Of a stretch of DNA of 64,000 nt, positions 35,371 to 44,330 are shown piece after piece. The stretch covers positions 3,720,001 through 3,784,000 of the forward strand of contig NZ_CP060789.1 of assembly GCF_014489575.1 (NCBI RefSeq), written 5' to 3'. The stretch comes from Tessaracoccus defluvii. GTDB taxonomy: Bacteria > Actinomycetota > Actinomycetes > Propionibacteriales > Propionibacteriaceae. The notes under the pieces are model-generated. The model was not told the DNA's origin and did not search any database. It saw nothing but the letters and a program-made list of their open reading frames with translations. A program made the translations under genes and the position numbers. Each line of letters begins with the position of its first letter. Position 1 is the first letter of the stretch.

Positions 35371-36351
35371 TCAGACGCGCAGAACTGCCAGCGCGGCGTC
35401 CAGTTCCGGCGTCGTCTCCGTGTTCCCGACCACGGCTCCGTGGCCCAGGACAGGGAAGGGATCCAGCGCCGTCAGCGCCGCGGTGCCGTGGCCCAGCGCC
35501 GTCAGGACGGCCACCAGCACGGGGACCGCCGCCCGGTAGGCGCCGTCGGAGATCTTGATGACGATGCCGGTGCCGTCGGCGAGGCCCGCGGCCAGCGTGC
35601 CCTCGGCCCCCAGCTTGCAGATCAGGCCCGGCACCTCGCGGTGGAACACCAACTCGTCGCGACGCGTGCCGGAGGCGTATTCGGGGTGGTCGCGGAAGGC
35701 GTCGGCGACCGCGCGGGCCGGTCCGTCGGTCGCCGCGGCGACCCTCCCGAACGCCCGGGCCAGCCCGGTGACAGTGACGGCGAACGCGGGCGCACCACAG
35801 CCGTCCACGACCGGCTCGCCGATCGTCTCTCCGGCGAACTCCCCGAGAAGACGGCGCGCGCCGGCCTGCAGCGGATGGGCGGGTTCCCGGTAATCGTGGA
35901 TGCTCCAGCCCGCGCGCACGCAGGTGCGAAGCATCCCGGCGTGCTTGCCGGAGCAGTTCTGCGTCAGGGCCTCGGCGACGCCACCGCCGGCGAGCCAGGC
36001 GTCGCGGGCCTGCGCGTCGTAGGGGAGGGCCGGCGTGTTCTGGAGGGCGTCGAGCCCCAGACCTGCGCCGGACAGGATCGACCGGACCGCCTCGAGATGG
36101 AACGGCTCCCCGGAGTGGGAGGCGCCGACCAGTGCCAGTTCGGCGCCCACGACGTCCAATCCGACGCCGACCATCGCGACGGCCTGCAGCGGCTTGATGG
36201 CCGAGCGGGGGAGGAAGGGTGTGCCGACGTCGCCGAGGGCCAGAGCGGCCGTCCCGTCCGGACGGGTCACGGCGAGACAGCCGTGGTGCACAGCCTCGAG
36301 GTAGCCGCCGCGCCGGACCTGCGCGACCGCCGGATCCAGCGCGTCAACCAT
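35371..36351 (-). CDS. asparaginase (L-asparaginase II family)
   Basis: This 326-residue enzyme belongs to the PF06089 group, which hydrolyses asparagine to aspartate and ammonia in the cytosol. Typical segments are VRRGGYLEAVHHG near the start, FLPRSAIKPLQA, ASHSGEPFH, QNCSGKHAGML and DGCGAPAFAV. ATG 36351 is chosen because the frame upstream overlaps the SRP RNA and does not match the family. It lies between tRNA-Ser and ffs, the expected core order. No residue seems lost. Confidence 0.9.
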   Translation of the reverse strand: MVDALDPAVAQVRRGGYLEAVHHGCLAVTRPDGTAALALGDVGTPFLPRSAIKPLQAVAMVGVGLDVVGAELALVGASHSGEPFHLEAVRSILSGAGLGLDALQNTPALPYDAQARDAWLAGGGVAEALTQNCSGKHAGMLRTCVRAGWSIHDYREPAHPLQAGARRLLGEFAGETIGEPVVDGCGAPAFAVTVTGLARAFGRVAAATDGPARAVADAFRDHPEYASGTRRDELVFHREVPGLICKLGAEGTLAAGLADGTGIVIKISDGAYRAAVPVLVAVLTALGHGTAALTALDPFPVLGHGAVVGNTETTPELDAALAVLRV

Positions 36352-36422
36352 GCGCCTGACCCTACTGTCCACAGTCCGACCGCCGCACACGGGCGGCCTC
36401 TGGGCGGATGCGCTAGAGTGGG

Positions 36423-36517
36423 CGTCAGGTTCCTCGCGCGGCGGGATCTCGCCCAACTCCCCCAGGGTCGGAAGGCAGCAAGGGTAAGTGAGCTCTTCCG
36501 GGTGCGCGAGGGGCCCT
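36423..36517 (+). ncRNA. ffs: signal recognition particle RNA, small bacterial type
   Basis: The sequence contains the hallmark tetraloop and asymmetric-loop region GGTCGGAAGGCAGCAAGGG at 36467-36485, flanked by arms (TTCCTCGCGC near 36430 and GCGCGAGGGG near 36503) that pair into the long hairpin. It is followed by a CCCTTTTTCTT tract that serves as terminator. Its place just before dnaX is conserved in Actinobacteria. The ends are approximate. Confidence 0.93.
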
Positions 36518-36562
36518 TTTTCTTGCTCGCGAAGTGGCAGAGCGCTGGCCTAGGGTGGTGAC

Positions 36563-38869
36563 GTGGACGAGAACGAGGACGAGTACGCGCTGATCGACGA
36601 GTCGGCCTTTGGCGCGGATCAGCCGGGCTTCGAGCCGATGGACGGACCGGGGCTGTTCGACGATTTCCTGGAAGAGCCCGCCCCCGTCGCCGCGGCCGCA
36701 CCGGCACCCCTCATCGAGGCCGCCGACGAGCCGGAGCCCGATCTGCTGGAGCTCGCGGAGCCGGAGCCCGTCGTCGAACCTGACCCGGTGGCGGCACCCG
36801 CAGCAGCACCGCTGCCGCCCGCAGCCCCCGCGAAGAAGCAGCCGCAGCGCACCGACGCCGCCCCGTTGGCTCTCTACCGTCGCTACCGCCCCGACACGTT
36901 CGCCGACGTCATCGGGCAGGAGCACGTCACCGTCCCGCTCCAGCGCGCGCTGTCGAACAACCGGGTCAACCACGCCTACCTGTTCTCCGGCCCCCGTGGC
37001 TGCGGTAAGACCACCTCGGCCCGCATCCTCGCCCGCTGCCTCAACTGTGAGCAGGGACCGACGCCCACGCCGTGCGGCGTGTGCGACTCCTGCGTCGACC
37101 TGGCCCGCGGCGGCCCCGGCTCCATCGACGTCATCGAGATCGACGCGGCCTCGCACGGCGGTGTCGACGACGCGCGCGACCTGCGTGAGCGGGCCTACTT
37201 CGCCCCCGTCGCGAGCCGCTACAAGATCTACATCATCGACGAGGCCCACATGGTCACGCCGCAGGGCTTCAACGCCCTGCTGAAGCTGGTCGAGGAGCCC
37301 CCGCCCCACACCAAGTTCATCTTCGCCACCACCGAGCCGGAGAAGGTCATCGGGACCATCCGCTCGCGCACCCACCACTACCCGTTCCGGCTCGTGCCGC
37401 CGCGGGTGCTCGGTGACTACCTCGCCGACATCTGCGAGGCGGAGGGCGTCACCATCGACCACGCCTCCCTCCCGCTCGTGGTCCGTGCGGGTGGCGGCTC
37501 GGTCCGTGACTCGCTGTCGGTGCTCGACCAGCTGCTGGGTGGCGCGGCGGAGACTGGCGTCAGCTACGACCAGGCCGCGGCCCTGCTCGGCTACACGCCC
37601 GACACGTTGCTCGATGACATCATGGACGCCTTCGCCGCCGGCGACGCGGCAGCCGTGTTCCGCACCATCGACCGGGTCGTCGAGATCGGCCAGGATCCCC
37701 GTCGCTTCGCCGAGGACCTGCTCCGCCGACTGCGCGACCTCGTCATCCTCGCCGCCGTCCCGGAGGCAGCCACCAACGGCATGCTCGACGTCGCCGCCGA
37801 CCAGGCCCAGCGGCTGCAGACGCAGATCGCGGGCATGGGGGCCGGGGAACTGACCCGCGCCGCCGAGGTGATCGCCACCGGCCTCACCGACATGCGCGGC
37901 ACGACGGCACCCCGTCTCCACCTCGAACTGATGTGCGCCCGCGTGCTGCTCCCCGGCGCCGACACCGACGAGCGCGGTCTGCACGCCCGCATGGACCGGC
38001 TCGAGCGTCGCGTCGGCATGATGGGGGACGCGCCGGCCACGCCAGCGGCCCCGATCGCTCACGCCCACGCCGCCGCCCCGGCACCTGCCGCGCAGCCGCC
38101 GGCCGCCGCACAGCCGCCGGCCGCCGCACAGCCGCCGGCCGCCGTGCAGCGCCCCGCCCAGCCTGCGCCGCCTGTCGCAACCGAGAAGCCCACGGCTGCG
38201 CCGGAACCAGCCCCCGCGCCGACGCAGCAGCGCCCGGCCGGTCAGGCTCCCCAGCAGCGGCCCGCCGGACAGGCGCCTCAACAGCGGCCCGCCGGGGCCC
38301 CGCCCGCCGGCGTGCCCACGCCCGCACCGGCCCAGACGGCGGCTCCCGCCGCCGCGGCGTCGAAGCAGGGTCTCGCCGCCGCCAGGCTGACCGCCGAGGA
38401 ACTGCGTCGCGTCTGGCCCCGCGTCCTCGACGAGGTCAAACGTCGCCGCCGCTTCACGCACATGCTGCTGACCCAGCACGCGCAGGTCGTCGACGTCGCC
38501 GATGGCCTCCTGACCCTCGGCTTCTCCGCCGCGGGACCGCGGGAGAACTTCGGCAGCGGCGGCAGCCAGGACGTGCTGGCCGACGCGCTGATCGAGGTCA
38601 TCGGCGTCGAGCTCCGGATCCAGGCGGTGCTTGCCTCGGGTGAACCGGACGCGGCGCCCGTGGCGCAGCAGCGACCGACCGGAACGCCGGTGCCCCAGGC
38701 CGCCCCGGAACCCGAGCGCCGTGCGGCCCCGCCGCCCCCGCCCATGGAGGAGGAGACGGAGGTCTCCGTCGACGATGAGGTGCTCGACGCCGTCCACAAC
38801 GCCGAAGAGCTGCTGAGCAGCACCTTCGGTGCCGAGGTCATCGCCGTCCGCGACGCGGACCAGCCCTGA
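36563..38869 (+). CDS. dnaX: DNA polymerase III subunits gamma/tau
   Basis: A 768-residue clamp-loader subunit. After an acidic, Ala/Pro-rich extension of about 105 residues, the AAA+ domain starts at ALYRRYRPDTFADVIGQEHV. Walker A is GPRGCGKTTSARI (about 143), the zinc-binding cysteines lie in CLNCEQGPTPTPCGVCDSC, the DEAH box follows IYIID, and SRTHHYPF is the sensor/arginine-finger region. A low-complexity linker has three AQPPAA units and three QQRPAGQAP-type units (38090-38300). The C-terminal tau-like domain resumes at TAEELRRVWPRVLDEVKRRRR. The long N-terminal extension is unusual; the first in-family Met would be later. GTG 36563 is used as start. Confidence 0.95.
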   Translation: MDENEDEYALIDESAFGADQPGFEPMDGPGLFDDFLEEPAPVAAAAPAPLIEAADEPEPDLLELAEPEPVVEPDPVAAPAAAPLPPAAPAKKQPQRTDAAPLALYRRYRPDTFADVIGQEHVTVPLQRALSNNRVNHAYLFSGPRGCGKTTSARILARCLNCEQGPTPTPCGVCDSCVDLARGGPGSIDVIEIDAASHGGVDDARDLRERAYFAPVASRYKIYIIDEAHMVTPQGFNALLKLVEEPPPHTKFIFATTEPEKVIGTIRSRTHHYPFRLVPPRVLGDYLADICEAEGVTIDHASLPLVVRAGGGSVRDSLSVLDQLLGGAAETGVSYDQAAALLGYTPDTLLDDIMDAFAAGDAAAVFRTIDRVVEIGQDPRRFAEDLLRRLRDLVILAAVPEAATNGMLDVAADQAQRLQTQIAGMGAGELTRAAEVIATGLTDMRGTTAPRLHLELMCARVLLPGADTDERGLHARMDRLERRVGMMGDAPATPAAPIAHAHAAAPAPAAQPPAAAQPPAAAQPPAAVQRPAQPAPPVATEKPTAAPEPAPAPTQQRPAGQAPQQRPAGQAPQQRPAGAPPAGVPTPAPAQTAAPAAAASKQGLAAARLTAEELRRVWPRVLDEVKRRRRFTHMLLTQHAQVVDVADGLLTLGFSAAGPRENFGSGGSQDVLADALIEVIGVELRIQAVLASGEPDAAPVAQQRPTGTPVPQAAPEPERRAAPPPPPMEEETEVSVDDEVLDAVHNAEELLSSTFGAEVIAVRDADQP

Positions 38870-38920
38870 CAGACCCAGCGCCTAGACTTGGCCCCTACAC
38901 CCACAACCCAGGAGTGACAC

Positions 38921-39244
38921 ATGTTCGGTGATTTCGATCTGGACGCCCTGATGCGTCAGGCGCAGCAGATGCAGGCCGACCTGGAGCGCGCCCAGCGGGA
39001 GGTCTCGGAGATGTCCTTCACCGGCGAGGCCGGCGGGGATCTCGTGTCCGTGACCCTCAGCGGCCAGGGAGACCTGACCGCCGTCACCATTAAGCCTGAG
39101 GCGGTCGACCCGGACGACACCGAGACGCTGGGTGACCTGATCATCGCCGCCTACCGGGCAGCGAAGGCGCAGGCCGACCAGGCCATGGCGAGCGCGATGC
39201 CCGCCATCCCCGACATGCCCGGCATCCCCGGCCTGGGGGGCTGA
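38921..39244 (+). CDS. ybaB: YbaB/EbfC nucleoid-associated protein
   Basis: A 107-residue DNA-binding dimer that usually sits between dnaX and recR, as here. [19 protein letters not shown] is the N-terminal helix and [19 protein letters not shown] the beta-sheet. The C-terminus is a short Met/Pro/Gly-rich tail. AGGAG lies 7 nt before ATG 38921. Confidence 0.95.
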   Translation: MFGDFDLDALMRQAQQMQADLERAQREVSEMSFTGEAGGDLVSVTLSGQGDLTAVTIKPEAVDPDDTETLGDLIIAAYRAAKAQADQAMASAMPAIPDMPGIPGLGG

Positions 39245-39251
39245 CCCTCCC

Positions 39252-39914
39252 GTGTACGAAGGCCCGATCCAGGACCTCATCGACGAGCTGAGCCGGCTGC
39301 CCGGCATCGGCCCGCGGGGCGCCTCGCGCATCGCGTTCTACCTGCTCGACGCACCCGATGAGGAGGTGTTCGCGCTCGCCGACACGCTCCGGCGGATGAA
39401 GGAGGCCGCGCGTTTCTGCGAGGTGTGTTTCAACATCTCGCAGGAGGAACGCTGCCGCGTCTGCCGCGACCCGCGCCGCGACCCGGCGGTGCTGTGCGTC
39501 GTCGAGGAGTCGAAGGACGTCGTCGCGATCGAACGGACCAACGAGTTCCGCGGGCTCTACCACGTGCTCGGCGGGTCGATCTCGCCGATCGACGGCCGCG
39601 GCCCGGCCGACCTGCACACACGCGAGCTGTTCACGCGGCTCGCGGACGGTGTCGTCCAGGAGGTCATCCTGGCGACGGATCCGGACACGCAGGGCGAAGC
39701 CACCGCTGCCTACCTGAGCCGGATGCTGCGTGACTTCGGTGTTCGCGTCACCCGGCCGGCCAGCGGCCTGCCGGTCGGCGGCGACATCGAGTACGCCGAT
39801 CAGGTCACCCTCGGCCGTGCCTTCGAGGGCCGCCGAGAGATGTTCGAGGCGCAGCCCACGCCCCGACCGGAGGGATCCGTCGTTCCCCCTGTGACGGTGG
39901 GTTCCGGCGCCTAG
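39252..39914 (+). CDS. recR: recombination mediator RecR
   Basis: A 220-residue protein that works with RecF/RecO to load RecA. It has the HhH motif ([20 protein letters not shown]), the four-cysteine zinc finger ([16 protein letters not shown]) and a Toprim domain ([10 protein letters not shown] ... [19 protein letters not shown]). GTG 39252 gives the standard N-terminus [12 protein letters not shown]. The last 20 residues are a variable, Pro-rich extension. It follows ybaB by 7 bp. Confidence 0.96.
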   Translation: MYEGPIQDLIDELSRLPGIGPRGASRIAFYLLDAPDEEVFALADTLRRMKEAARFCEVCFNISQEERCRVCRDPRRDPAVLCVVEESKDVVAIERTNEFRGLYHVLGGSISPIDGRGPADLHTRELFTRLADGVVQEVILATDPDTQGEATAAYLSRMLRDFGVRVTRPASGLPVGGDIEYADQVTLGRAFEGRREMFEAQPTPRPEGSVVPPVTVGSGA

Positions 39915-39969
39915 TGTGTCCCCACCGGGCCCGGAGGGGACCCGGGTCCGAAAGGGGTGCCAGTCGATC

Positions 39970-40305
39970 TTCGGCGGTGAGCTCACCGCCATGACGTTCG
40001 GCGAGGCCTCGGGAGGCGCGGCCTTTCCCGGCTCCGACAAGGTGATGCACTCGTCGCTCGTCACGGCCTGGGGCGACCTCATCTTCGTGGCCGACACGAT
40101 GCCCGAGATGAACCATCAGCCCGGCGACACCGTCGCCGTCTCCCTCTCCGGTCCTGACGAGGCGCTCGACACCCAGTTCCGGGCACTGGCCGACGGCGGG
40201 CAGGTCCACGTCCCCTACGAGAAGCAGATGTGGGGCGACGTGTACGGGCAGGTGCGTGACCGGTTCGGGGTGCTCTGGCACGTCAACCGCACAGCCGAGC
40301 AGTGA
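39970..40305 (+). pseudogene. PhnB/VOC-type glyoxalase-like protein lacking its N-terminus
   Basis: From IFGGELTAMTFGEA to FGVLWHVN the sequence matches the PhnB (3-demethylubiquinone-9-3-methyltransferase-like) VOC family. The usual first 20 or so residues, including the first beta-strand and the EFY segment, are absent: the upstream frame reads SPPGPEGTRVRKG instead, and no other frame supplies them. A start at ATG 39991 would give a short protein. A 5' deletion next to recR is the best explanation. Confidence 0.7.
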
Positions 40306-40423
40306 CCAGCCTCCCGCTCGCTTCGCCCTAGGGCGGGTGTCACGTCCTGCCCCAGCGCTTTGGTGCTGTGGCTAGCATCGATGACACCACATCTACCGAG
40401 ACCAGCCACGTCACGAGGACAGC

Positions 40424-43255
40424 ATGGAAGCGACAGCAACCGTCCACCAGGATCCCACCCTGACGGAAGCCGAGGAGGTGGCCCGCGGAGCAGGCGTCGA
40501 TCCGGACCGCGGCCTGACGTCGCAGGAGGCGGCGGCGCGACTCGCCGAGCACGGCCCCAACGAACTCACCGCCTCCGAGCAGGAGCCGGCCTGGCGCCGG
40601 TTTCTGCGCCAGTTCGCCGATCCGCTGATCTACCTCCTGCTCGCAGCCATCGCCATCTCGCTGGTGGCCTGGATCGCCGAGGGCGCCACCGGCGTCCCGA
40701 TCGACGCGCTGGTGATCATCGTCATCGTGCTCGCCAACGCCATCCTCGGCTTCGTGCAGGAGAACAAGGCCGCCGACGCGGTCGCGGCACTGGCCGACAT
40801 GACGGCGACCAGAGCCCATGTCCTGCGCGACGGCAGGCTGACGGAGGTGCCGTCGTCCGAGCTGGTCCCGGGCGACATCCTCGCGCTGGGGGAGGGCGAC
40901 GCCGTCGGCGCAGACGCCCGCCTGCTGACCGCCTCGGCGCTGCGGGTCCAGGAGTCCTCGCTGACCGGTGAGTCGGAGGCCGTCGAGAAGTCCCCGGCGG
41001 CTCTGCCCGGGGAGGTTCCGCTGGGGGACCGGCGCAACATGGTCTACAAGGGAACGGCGGTGGCCCGTGGGGTGGGTCGTGCCGTCGTCACCGCCACCGG
41101 CATGGGCACGGAGATGGGACGCATCGCGACCCTCCTCGAGCGGACCGAGGATGAGCCGTCGCCGCTGCAGACCGAGATCGCCAAGATCTCCAAGATGCTC
41201 GGCCTGCTCGTCATCGCCATCGCGATCGTCGTGATGGGGGCGTTGGCGATCATCAACGGCGTCAGCAGCCTCAGCGAGGCCGTCGAGATCCTGCTTATGG
41301 GCGTCTCGCTCGCCGTGGCCGCCGTCCCCGAGGGGCTGCCCGCGATCCTCTCGCTGGTGCTCGCCATCGGGGTCCAGGCCATGGCGAAGCGCAACGCCGT
41401 CATGAAGAACCTGCACTCGGTGGAGACCCTCGGCGCCGTCTCCGTCATCTGCTCCGACAAGACCGGCACCCTGACCCGCAACGAGATGACGTTGAAGGAG
41501 GTCGTCACCGCCTCCGGCCGGGTGCGGCTCTCCGGCATCGGATACGCCCCTGTCGGCGACGTCGAGCTGGACGGCGACCCCGGCTCCGTCGCCTTCGAGG
41601 CCCGACGGGTGCTGGCGGCCGGCTCGCTGGCCAACAACGCCCAGTTGAGCCGCAACGAGGGTGTCTGGGAGATCCAGGGCGATCCGACCGAGGCCGCCTT
41701 CCTCGTCGCTCAGCACAAGCTGGAGGGGACGGCGGAACGGGTCCGCGGCTACGTCCGTGGCGGCGAGGCGCCGTTCGACTCGGACCGCAAGCTGATGTCG
41801 GTCCTCGGCCGCCACGCAGCGGAGGACCTGACAAGGGTCTTCACCAAGGGGGCCCCGGACATCCTGCTCGAGCGCTGCGTCGCGGAGCAGGTCGGCGAGA
41901 CCACCCGTGAACTCACGGACGCCCGCCGTGACGAGCTGGCCGCCGTCGTGGAGGAGCTCAGCCGGAAGGGGTACCGCACCCTCGGCGTCGCCTGGCGCGA
42001 GGCCGAGTCCGACGATCTCGACGACTTCGACGAGGCAGCCGAGCACGATCTCGTGTACGCCGGCGTCGTCGCGATCATCGACCCGCCGCGCGAGGAGGCC
42101 GCGCAGGCCATCGCCGAGGCCCACCGCGCCGGCATCAAGACGGTCATGATCACCGGCGACCACCCGGTCACCGCCGCACGCATCGCCGCCGACCTCGGCA
42201 TCACCTCGCCGGGCGACTCGGCCTCCGCCGTCACGGGTCGGGAGATCGAGAAGCTGGACGACGCCGGGCTGCAGGAACTGGTGCGGACGACCTCGGTCTA
42301 CGCCCGCGTGTCGCCGGAGCACAAGCTCCGCATCGTTGACGCGCTGCAGGCCAACCAGCTGATCGTGTCGATGACCGGCGACGGCGTCAACGACGCTCCC
42401 GCGCTGAAGACGGCCGACATCGGCGTGGCCATGGGCATCACGGGGACGGAGGTGACCAAGGAGGCCGCCGAGATGATCCTCGGCGACGACAACTACTCCA
42501 CGATCGTCGCCGCCGTCCGCCAGGGCCGCGTCATCTTCGACAACATCAAGAAGTTCATCCGCTTCCTGCTCAGCTCGAACATGGGCGAGGTCGCCACCGT
42601 GTTCCTCGGGGTCGTCCTCGGGTCCTTCATCGGGCTGGCCGACCCCGGCAACCCCGGCGCCACCGTCGTCCCGCTGCTGGCCACCCAGATCCTCTGGATC
42701 AACCTGATCACCGACTCCGGCCCGGCGCTGGCGATGGGTGTCGACCCCGAGATCGATGACGTCATGGCACGCAGGCCCCGGGGCTACAGCGACAGGATCA
42801 TCGACCGGCACATGTGGGCCAGGATCATCGCCATCGGCGCGGTCATGGGCATCGTCAACCTGATCATCTTCGACCTGTGCCTCCCCGGCGGCCTGTTCGG
42901 CGGGCTCGAGGCGCTGGCCGGGCCCGAGCAGCAGCTCGCCGTCGCCCGGACCACCGTGTTCACCGCGCTCGTCTTCATGCAGCTGTTCAACGCCCTGAAC
43001 TCCCGCTCCGACTACGGCAGCGCGTTCAGCCACCTGTTCACCAACCGCTGGCTCTGGGGGTCCTTCGCCCTGGCGATCGTGCTCCAGGTGCTGGTCGTCG
43101 AGGTGCCGTTCCTGCAGGACGCGTTCGGCACGGCCCCGCTCGACATCGCCCACTGGGCGCTGGCGATCGGTGCAGGGGTGGCGGTGATGGCCTTCGAGGA
43201 GGTCTCGAAGGCCATCCGCCGCGCGCTGGCTAGAGGGTCTCGCCCGGCAGCGTGA
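40424..43255 (+). CDS. cation-transporting P-type ATPase (Ca2+ type, P2A-like)
   Basis: A 943-residue membrane pump. Motifs in order are the actuator TGES (LTGESEAVEKSP), the membrane VPEGLPAILSL segment, the phosphorylation site SDKTGTLTRNE (Asp about 345), GAPDILLER in the nucleotide domain, MITGDHPVTA, and MTGDGVNDAPALKTADIGVAMG. About ten hydrophobic segments and the C-terminal four-helix block (LLATQILWINLITDSGPALAMG) are those of P2-type Ca2+ ATPases. The substrate (Ca2+, or possibly Na+ or Mn2+) cannot be fixed by eye. The end overlaps the convergent oxidoreductase gene by 26 bp. Confidence 0.95.
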   Translation: MEATATVHQDPTLTEAEEVARGAGVDPDRGLTSQEAAARLAEHGPNELTASEQEPAWRRFLRQFADPLIYLLLAAIAISLVAWIAEGATGVPIDALVIIVIVLANAILGFVQENKAADAVAALADMTATRAHVLRDGRLTEVPSSELVPGDILALGEGDAVGADARLLTASALRVQESSLTGESEAVEKSPAALPGEVPLGDRRNMVYKGTAVARGVGRAVVTATGMGTEMGRIATLLERTEDEPSPLQTEIAKISKMLGLLVIAIAIVVMGALAIINGVSSLSEAVEILLMGVSLAVAAVPEGLPAILSLVLAIGVQAMAKRNAVMKNLHSVETLGAVSVICSDKTGTLTRNEMTLKEVVTASGRVRLSGIGYAPVGDVELDGDPGSVAFEARRVLAAGSLANNAQLSRNEGVWEIQGDPTEAAFLVAQHKLEGTAERVRGYVRGGEAPFDSDRKLMSVLGRHAAEDLTRVFTKGAPDILLERCVAEQVGETTRELTDARRDELAAVVEELSRKGYRTLGVAWREAESDDLDDFDEAAEHDLVYAGVVAIIDPPREEAAQAIAEAHRAGIKTVMITGDHPVTAARIAADLGITSPGDSASAVTGREIEKLDDAGLQELVRTTSVYARVSPEHKLRIVDALQANQLIVSMTGDGVNDAPALKTADIGVAMGITGTEVTKEAAEMILGDDNYSTIVAAVRQGRVIFDNIKKFIRFLLSSNMGEVATVFLGVVLGSFIGLADPGNPGATVVPLLATQILWINLITDSGPALAMGVDPEIDDVMARRPRGYSDRIIDRHMWARIIAIGAVMGIVNLIIFDLCLPGGLFGGLEALAGPEQQLAVARTTVFTALVFMQLFNALNSRSDYGSAFSHLFTNRWLWGSFALAIVLQVLVVEVPFLQDAFGTAPLDIAHWALAIGAGVAVMAFEEVSKAIRRALARGSRPAA

Positions 43256-44276
43256 CCCCGGTCTGCCGGCGCAGCTCGTCCATCGTCTCCAGGACGGCGA
43301 TCGTGTCCGCCCACGGCATGAGCTCGGACTCCTGCCGTCCCTCCGCCACCAGGGTGGCGAGGGCCGCGACCTCGAAGGCCAGACCCTGATGGCCCTCGAT
43401 CGGGGGCAGGTCGGTGGTGAGGACGTCGCCGTCACGGGTGATGACGCGCAGCTGCTGGGGTGCATAGAACGCGCCCGGGATCTCGACGCGGGCCTTCGAC
43501 CCGGACACGAACGCCGTCGTCGGGGTCTTGGCAGCCAGCGTGGTGTTGATCAGCGCATGCGCGGTGGGGGTGGCCTCGTAGCCGGACAGGACGGCGGACA
43601 CCTGACGATCGACGCCGGTGATCGTCTTCGTGCCGGCCGACTTCACCGAACTCGGTGCGCCGAGCACGAAGTGGGCGAAGGAGACGGGGTAGACGCCGAG
43701 GTCGAGCATGGCGCCGCCGGCGAGCTCCGGGTCGAAGAGCCTGCCGGTCGGTACGGGCTCGAAGTACTGGCCGTGGTCGGCGAAGACGGCCTCGACATCG
43801 CCCAGGGCGCCGTCGGCCAGGAGCTGGCGCAGCACGTCGATGTGGGGAAGGAACCGGGTCCACATGGCCTCGACGACCGCCACGCCCGACGCCCGCGCGG
43901 CGTCGAAGACGCGGCTCGCCTCCGCGGCGTTGCGCGTGAACGCCTTCTCGACCAGCACGTGCTTGCCGGCCTCGATGGCGAGCAGGGCGTTGGCGCAGTG
44001 CTCACTGTGCGGGGTGGCGATGTGGATGGCGTCGACGTCGGGGTCGGCCACCAACTGCTCGTAGGAGCCGTAGCCGCGGGCCGCGCCATGGCGGTCGGCG
44101 AACTCCTGGGCACGCTCCACCGAACGGGATCCGACGGCAACGAGCTTCTGGCGTGTGTGGTGGGCGACCGCGTCGAAGAGACGGTCGGCGATCCAGCCGG
44201 TACCCAGCACACCCCAGCGCAGCGGCGGGGCGTCCATCGGATCGGCGGTTCTGGGGGAGGGCAACGTCATCGTCAT
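43230..44276 (-). CDS. Gfo/Idh/MocA-family NAD(P)-dependent oxidoreductase
   Basis: A 348-residue oxidoreductase of sugar or cyclitol type. The Rossmann nucleotide site is WGVLGTGWIADRLF near the start, the conserved EKA replaces the usual EKP (HVLVEKAFTRNA), and GGAMLDLGVYPVSFAHF is the standard C-terminal-domain signature with the His-containing region. The substrate is unknown. Start 44276 or the internal Met at 44237 are both possible. It is convergent with the ATPase and overlaps it. Confidence 0.9.
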   Translation of the reverse strand: MTMTLPSPRTADPMDAPPLRWGVLGTGWIADRLFDAVAHHTRQKLVAVGSRSVERAQEFADRHGAARGYGSYEQLVADPDVDAIHIATPHSEHCANALLAIEAGKHVLVEKAFTRNAAEASRVFDAARASGVAVVEAMWTRFLPHIDVLRQLLADGALGDVEAVFADHGQYFEPVPTGRLFDPELAGGAMLDLGVYPVSFAHFVLGAPSSVKSAGTKTITGVDRQVSAVLSGYEATPTAHALINTTLAAKTPTTAFVSGSKARVEIPGAFYAPQQLRVITRDGDVLTTDLPPIEGHQGLAFEVAALATLVAEGRQESELMPWADTIAVLETMDELRRQTGVTLPGETL

Positions 44277-44330
44277 GGCTCCATTGAAGCCCTCCGGACG
44301 CCGTGTCCGCGACCGTGCCCGCCATGCGGT

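Noticed and set aside
38090..38300. Tandem repeats in dnaX as a mobile or regulatory repeat
   Set aside because: They encode in-frame Pro/Ala/Gln units of the flexible linker between the AAA+ and C-terminal domains, which is commonly low complexity in DnaX.
36425..38797. Very long open frame antisense to dnaX (790 codons, minus strand)
   Set aside because: The product is Arg/Gly/Leu-rich low complexity typical of the complement of a GC-rich gene, and dnaX on the other strand has full motif support.
40340..43465. 1,041-codon frame antisense to the P-type ATPase
   Set aside because: Same artefact of high GC: no domain, biased composition, and the ATPase on the plus strand is complete.
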